A stretch of 64,000 nucleotides of DNA. Source: Cohnella silvisoli. GTDB lineage: Bacteria; Bacillota; Bacilli; Paenibacillales; Paenibacillaceae. The notes beneath the pieces were generated by a model. That model did no database searches. It was not told the DNA's origin and was given only the letters and a program-made list of their open reading frames with translations. Of this stretch, positions 61,667 through 64,000 are shown one piece after another. A program made the position numbers and the translations under genes. Location: NCBI RefSeq assembly GCF_021190915.1, contig NZ_JAIOAP010000001.1:186001-250000 (forward strand), in the 5' to 3' direction. The number at the start of each line of letters is the position of its first letter. Position 1 is the stretch's first letter.

Positions 61667-63265
61667 ATGAAAAGAAAGTTCGTAAGCGTATTGCTGTTGA
61701 TTGTCATGATAAGTACGGTCGTCTTGACGGCGTGCAGCAGCAACAAGTCCGGGACGACAACTCCAAGTTCATCCCCTGCAGGCGAGGCAACAGGAAGCAA
61801 TACGGCTGAGGAAACGCCGGACGGCACGGACCATTCTGCCGAGAAAGTAACGATCTCCTTTATCGAGAACGGGTGGGTCAACACGCCGACCGATGACAAC
61901 GATCCTTGGAGAAAGTGGATGAATGAAACCTATAATGTAGATTTTAAGCTGTCCGCGTATCCCGAAGCGGACTTGGAAAGCAAGCTGATGGTGCAATTTG
62001 CTTCGAACGACCCGCCCGATATTTTCTACGCATGGGATATCAAAACGGTGAAAAAGCTTTACAAGCAAGGAGTATTGCTGGAGGACTGGACCCCGTATTT
62101 GGACAAAATTCCGACCTTGTCCGCAACGTTCACCAAACAATCTAAAGCGTATGTGAACGAGGGCGGTAAGATGATCGGACTGCCGACAATCCCGACCCCC
62201 AACACCTTTTCTTATAAAGTTAGACAAGATTGGCTCGATCATTTGAAACTACAGTCCCCCACTACTCCGGATGAACTGCTTAACGTTCTTCGTAAGTTCA
62301 CCCATGACGACCCTGATCAAAATCAGAAAAACGATACATGGGGAATCAGCTCGGCCGGCGCTGGAGCGAATCTTGGCGAGTTGAGCAGATTGGAGCTGAT
62401 GTTCGGCCGAAGCGGTATTTTCGTGAACAATAACCAAGTCGAAAGCTCGATCGTTAACGGTACTCATAAAAAGATGCTGGACTTCGTCAAAGTTCTTGTG
62501 GATGAGAAGCTTATTGACCCGGATTGGTACACGCAGGGATGGGAGCAGCGGAAACCGAAGCTTTTTGCGGGCAAGGTGGGAGTTACGTTCTACCCGGGCG
62601 TTCTCGTCAATGAAGTGGAAGGCGGCAACGGAGCAACAGGTTCGACTATCGGTTGGTTCGAGAACATGCCCATGCCGAAAGCGGGGCCGGATGGCGGCAA
62701 ACTCCAGCCTGGAGCGATCGCCTCGGGAATCATTTCGATTTCCAAGAAGGCGGCGGAGGATCCGGTGAAGCTGGAACGCATCTTGAAGATTATCGAAGCT
62801 TCCACTTATCCGAATGACGGGTACTGGGCGCTGCGCTGGGGAGTCGGCGTCAATGGACAGAAGGTAATGGACGTAGAGGGCGGCGGAAAGTTCGTCAGTC
62901 TCAAGGGCGAACTGTACCGTCAAGATAATAAAGGGGCTTACGACTGGGGAACGTGGGTTTCGACAGGATTGGACGGCGTGGTGGAAAGCACGAACGAGCA
63001 GCCGGGGGAATCGGATAAAAAGCAAATGAGGCTGGATAGCGAAACGAAGCAAATGCCGGCCAATCCGAACGATATGGCATTGCTGTCGCTTGATCCGCAG
63101 ATTGTCTCCGATCTGGATACGTTGCAGAACGAGTTCGATATTAAATATATTCTGGGCGGCACGAAGGATTATGACGGCTTCGTCGAACAGTGGCTTAAAA
63201 CCGGCGGGCAGACTCTGCTTGATCAGGCGACTGAGCAATATACGGCGGCAGGCCTTATTAATTAG
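61667..63265 (+). CDS. Sugar-binding lipoprotein of the LplA/YtcQ type
   Basis: A binding protein of 532 residues. The signal peptide ends at the lipobox VLTACSS (Cys24), with a Thr/Ser/Gly-rich linker of about 35 residues. The mature part is the large two-lobe fold of this class: WRKWMNETYNVDFKLSAYPE near 83-102, DPPDIFYAWDIKTVKKLYKQ near 117-136, and KVRQDWLDHLKLQSPTTPDE near 186-205. GGGGGAA lies 6 bases before ATG 61667; ATG 61652 in the same frame is too close to it. It delivers an oligosaccharide to the two permeases upstream; the ATPase is again not in the cluster. Confidence 0.9.
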   Translation: MKRKFVSVLLLIVMISTVVLTACSSNKSGTTTPSSSPAGEATGSNTAEETPDGTDHSAEKVTISFIENGWVNTPTDDNDPWRKWMNETYNVDFKLSAYPEADLESKLMVQFASNDPPDIFYAWDIKTVKKLYKQGVLLEDWTPYLDKIPTLSATFTKQSKAYVNEGGKMIGLPTIPTPNTFSYKVRQDWLDHLKLQSPTTPDELLNVLRKFTHDDPDQNQKNDTWGISSAGAGANLGELSRLELMFGRSGIFVNNNQVESSIVNGTHKKMLDFVKVLVDEKLIDPDWYTQGWEQRKPKLFAGKVGVTFYPGVLVNEVEGGNGATGSTIGWFENMPMPKAGPDGGKLQPGAIASGIISISKKAAEDPVKLERILKIIEASTYPNDGYWALRWGVGVNGQKVMDVEGGGKFVSLKGELYRQDNKGAYDWGTWVSTGLDGVVESTNEQPGESDKKQMRLDSETKQMPANPNDMALLSLDPQIVSDLDTLQNEFDIKYILGGTKDYDGFVEQWLKTGGQTLLDQATEQYTAAGLIN

Positions 63266-63300
63266 TCTTTCGTGGTTCGGAGGCTAATGGAGGAGATAAC

Positions 63301-64000
63301 TTGAAGAACGGCGACAAAACGGACTTTAAGAAATGGTGCACCGATTATAAATTAGGGGTTCCGGTCATTGCGGGATCAGGTTTGAAAGGTCAGTTTGACA
63401 GCCACGGCGTTGACAGTCCCTTTGTCTTCTATCATAGAGGCCGCTACATGATGACCTACATCGGATTCGATGGCCTCGGCTATCAGACTGCAATCGCGGA
63501 AAGCGACGACTTGATTCATTGGAGAAGTCTCGGGACGATTTTACGCCGAGGAGAGGGAAGCCATTGGGACACAATCGGAGCGGCTGGAACATGGCTTCTA
63601 AAGGAATCGGATGAGATCTCCGAGCGTCCTGTATTGAAGAAAGTGAACGGGAAATATTGGATGGTATACCACGCTTACCCCGAAGAAGGGTATGAAAGCG
63701 GACCGGCCGAGATTGGATTGGCTTGGTCGGAAGATGAGGAATTGATAGAGTGGAACAGATTGGAACATCCCGTATTTTCTTGGAAGGACGGGGCAGAGTG
63801 GGAAAGAGGCGGCCTGTATAAAGCATGCCTGCTCGAACATGAAGGAACGTATTATTTGTTTTACAACGCCAAGGATACCGGAGAACGGTGGCATGAGCAG
63901 ACGGGTGTTGCCATGTCGCAGGATCTGACGCAATGGAACAGGTATGGAGACAACCCTATTCTTCCGAACATACCGGGGAGTTGGCAATCGCAATTCGTAT
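63301..64000 (+). CDS. Five-bladed beta-propeller glycosidase (GH43/GH32/GH130-like), cut by window end
   Basis: The frame opens at TTG 63301 with GGAGGAGA about 6 bases upstream and is still open at 64000, giving 233 residues. It shows propeller blades: DSPFVFYHRGRYMMTYIGFD near 40-59, TAIAESDDLIHWRSLG near 64-79, KYWMVYHAYPEEGYESGPAE near 121-140 and TYYLFYNAKDTG near 182-193. The Asp after a conserved H/G stretch and the repeated WxxxG/LxHW blocks fit GH43- or GH130-type enzymes. No signal peptide is seen, so it would process imported sugar. It starts 35 bases after the binding-protein gene in the second sugar operon. Family member not resolved. Confidence 0.72.
   Translation, partial: MKNGDKTDFKKWCTDYKLGVPVIAGSGLKGQFDSHGVDSPFVFYHRGRYMMTYIGFDGLGYQTAIAESDDLIHWRSLGTILRRGEGSHWDTIGAAGTWLLKESDEISERPVLKKVNGKYWMVYHAYPEEGYESGPAEIGLAWSEDEELIEWNRLEHPVFSWKDGAEWERGGLYKACLLEHEGTYYLFYNAKDTGERWHEQTGVAMSQDLTQWNRYGDNPILPNIPGSWQSQFV

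Noticed and set aside
1-64000. CRISPR arrays, tRNA and rRNA genes, prophage structural genes
   Set aside because: No regularly spaced repeats of CRISPR length, no rRNA-like sequence and no phage head or tail proteins were seen. A single tRNA could still have been missed by eye.

Overview
The window is a stretch of a low-to-mid GC Firmicutes chromosome, most likely Paenibacillus or a close relative such as Cohnella. The signs are strong AGGAGG ribosome binding sites with ATG, GTG or TTG starts, lipoprotein signal peptides, two-component pairs of the YesM/YesN type, sugar ABC importers that lack their own ATPase, a LacI regulator with a CcpA-type cre site, and many Rho-independent terminators. 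No rRNA, tRNA, CRISPR array or complete insertion sequence was recognised.

Layout. 1-7.2 kb: a sugar-acid type catabolic operon (IlvD/Edd dehydratase, alpha-ketoglutarate-semialdehyde-type dehydrogenase, SDR oxidoreductase, M20 amidohydrolase, U32-like TIM-barrel protein), then an MgtC-like membrane protein. 7.4-19.8 kb: housekeeping and accessory single genes: chemoreceptor, small zinc-ribbon protein, XRE regulator, M50 protease, ECF sigma factor with a probable anti-sigma protein, orphan ParB-like protein, DUF6220 membrane protein, Bcr/CflA exporter, methionine aminopeptidase, orphan ModA and RNase H. 19.8-24.5 kb: an AT-rich island bracketed by two imperfect direct copies of one 5' leader. 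It carries a gene relic, an Rrf2 regulator with a divergent tandem NTF2-like protein, and a zinc macrodomain/SirTM sirtuin pair, which is a protein ADP-ribosylation switch. 24.5-28.5 kb: a complete four-gene ABC importer of the iron/polyamine/phosphonate type. 28.6-33.6 kb: a TetR-controlled membrane protein unit with four copies of one operator, another membrane protein, and a NarL-type two-component system.

34-48.8 kb: a glycan-use locus. It holds a LacI regulator, a CUT1 sugar importer without ATPase, a 1189-residue secreted DUF5010-type glycosidase with tandem binding modules, a GH2 beta-mannosidase-like enzyme, a GH36-like enzyme and a DUF5107 protein. The secreted enzyme would cut a polymer outside, the importer take up the oligosaccharides, and the cytoplasmic enzymes finish the job. 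48.9-56.3 kb: an orphan beta-class DNA methyltransferase, a zinc metalloprotease, a secreted DUF3298-like protein, a 1225-residue fusion of an ADP/ATP-carrier-like membrane domain with HEAT repeats and two cyclic-nucleotide domains, and a Phd/YefM antitoxin whose toxin gene is broken. 56.3-64 kb: a second sugar locus with a YesN/YesM pair diverging from an LplB/YtcP/LplA-type importer and a beta-propeller glycosidase cut by the window edge.

The strongest leads are the macro/SirTM island between duplicated leaders, the carrier-HEAT-cNMP fusion, the TetR operator array with its 29-residue membrane peptide, and the decayed toxin next to an intact antitoxin. Family assignments come from reading motifs by eye; no database search was run.
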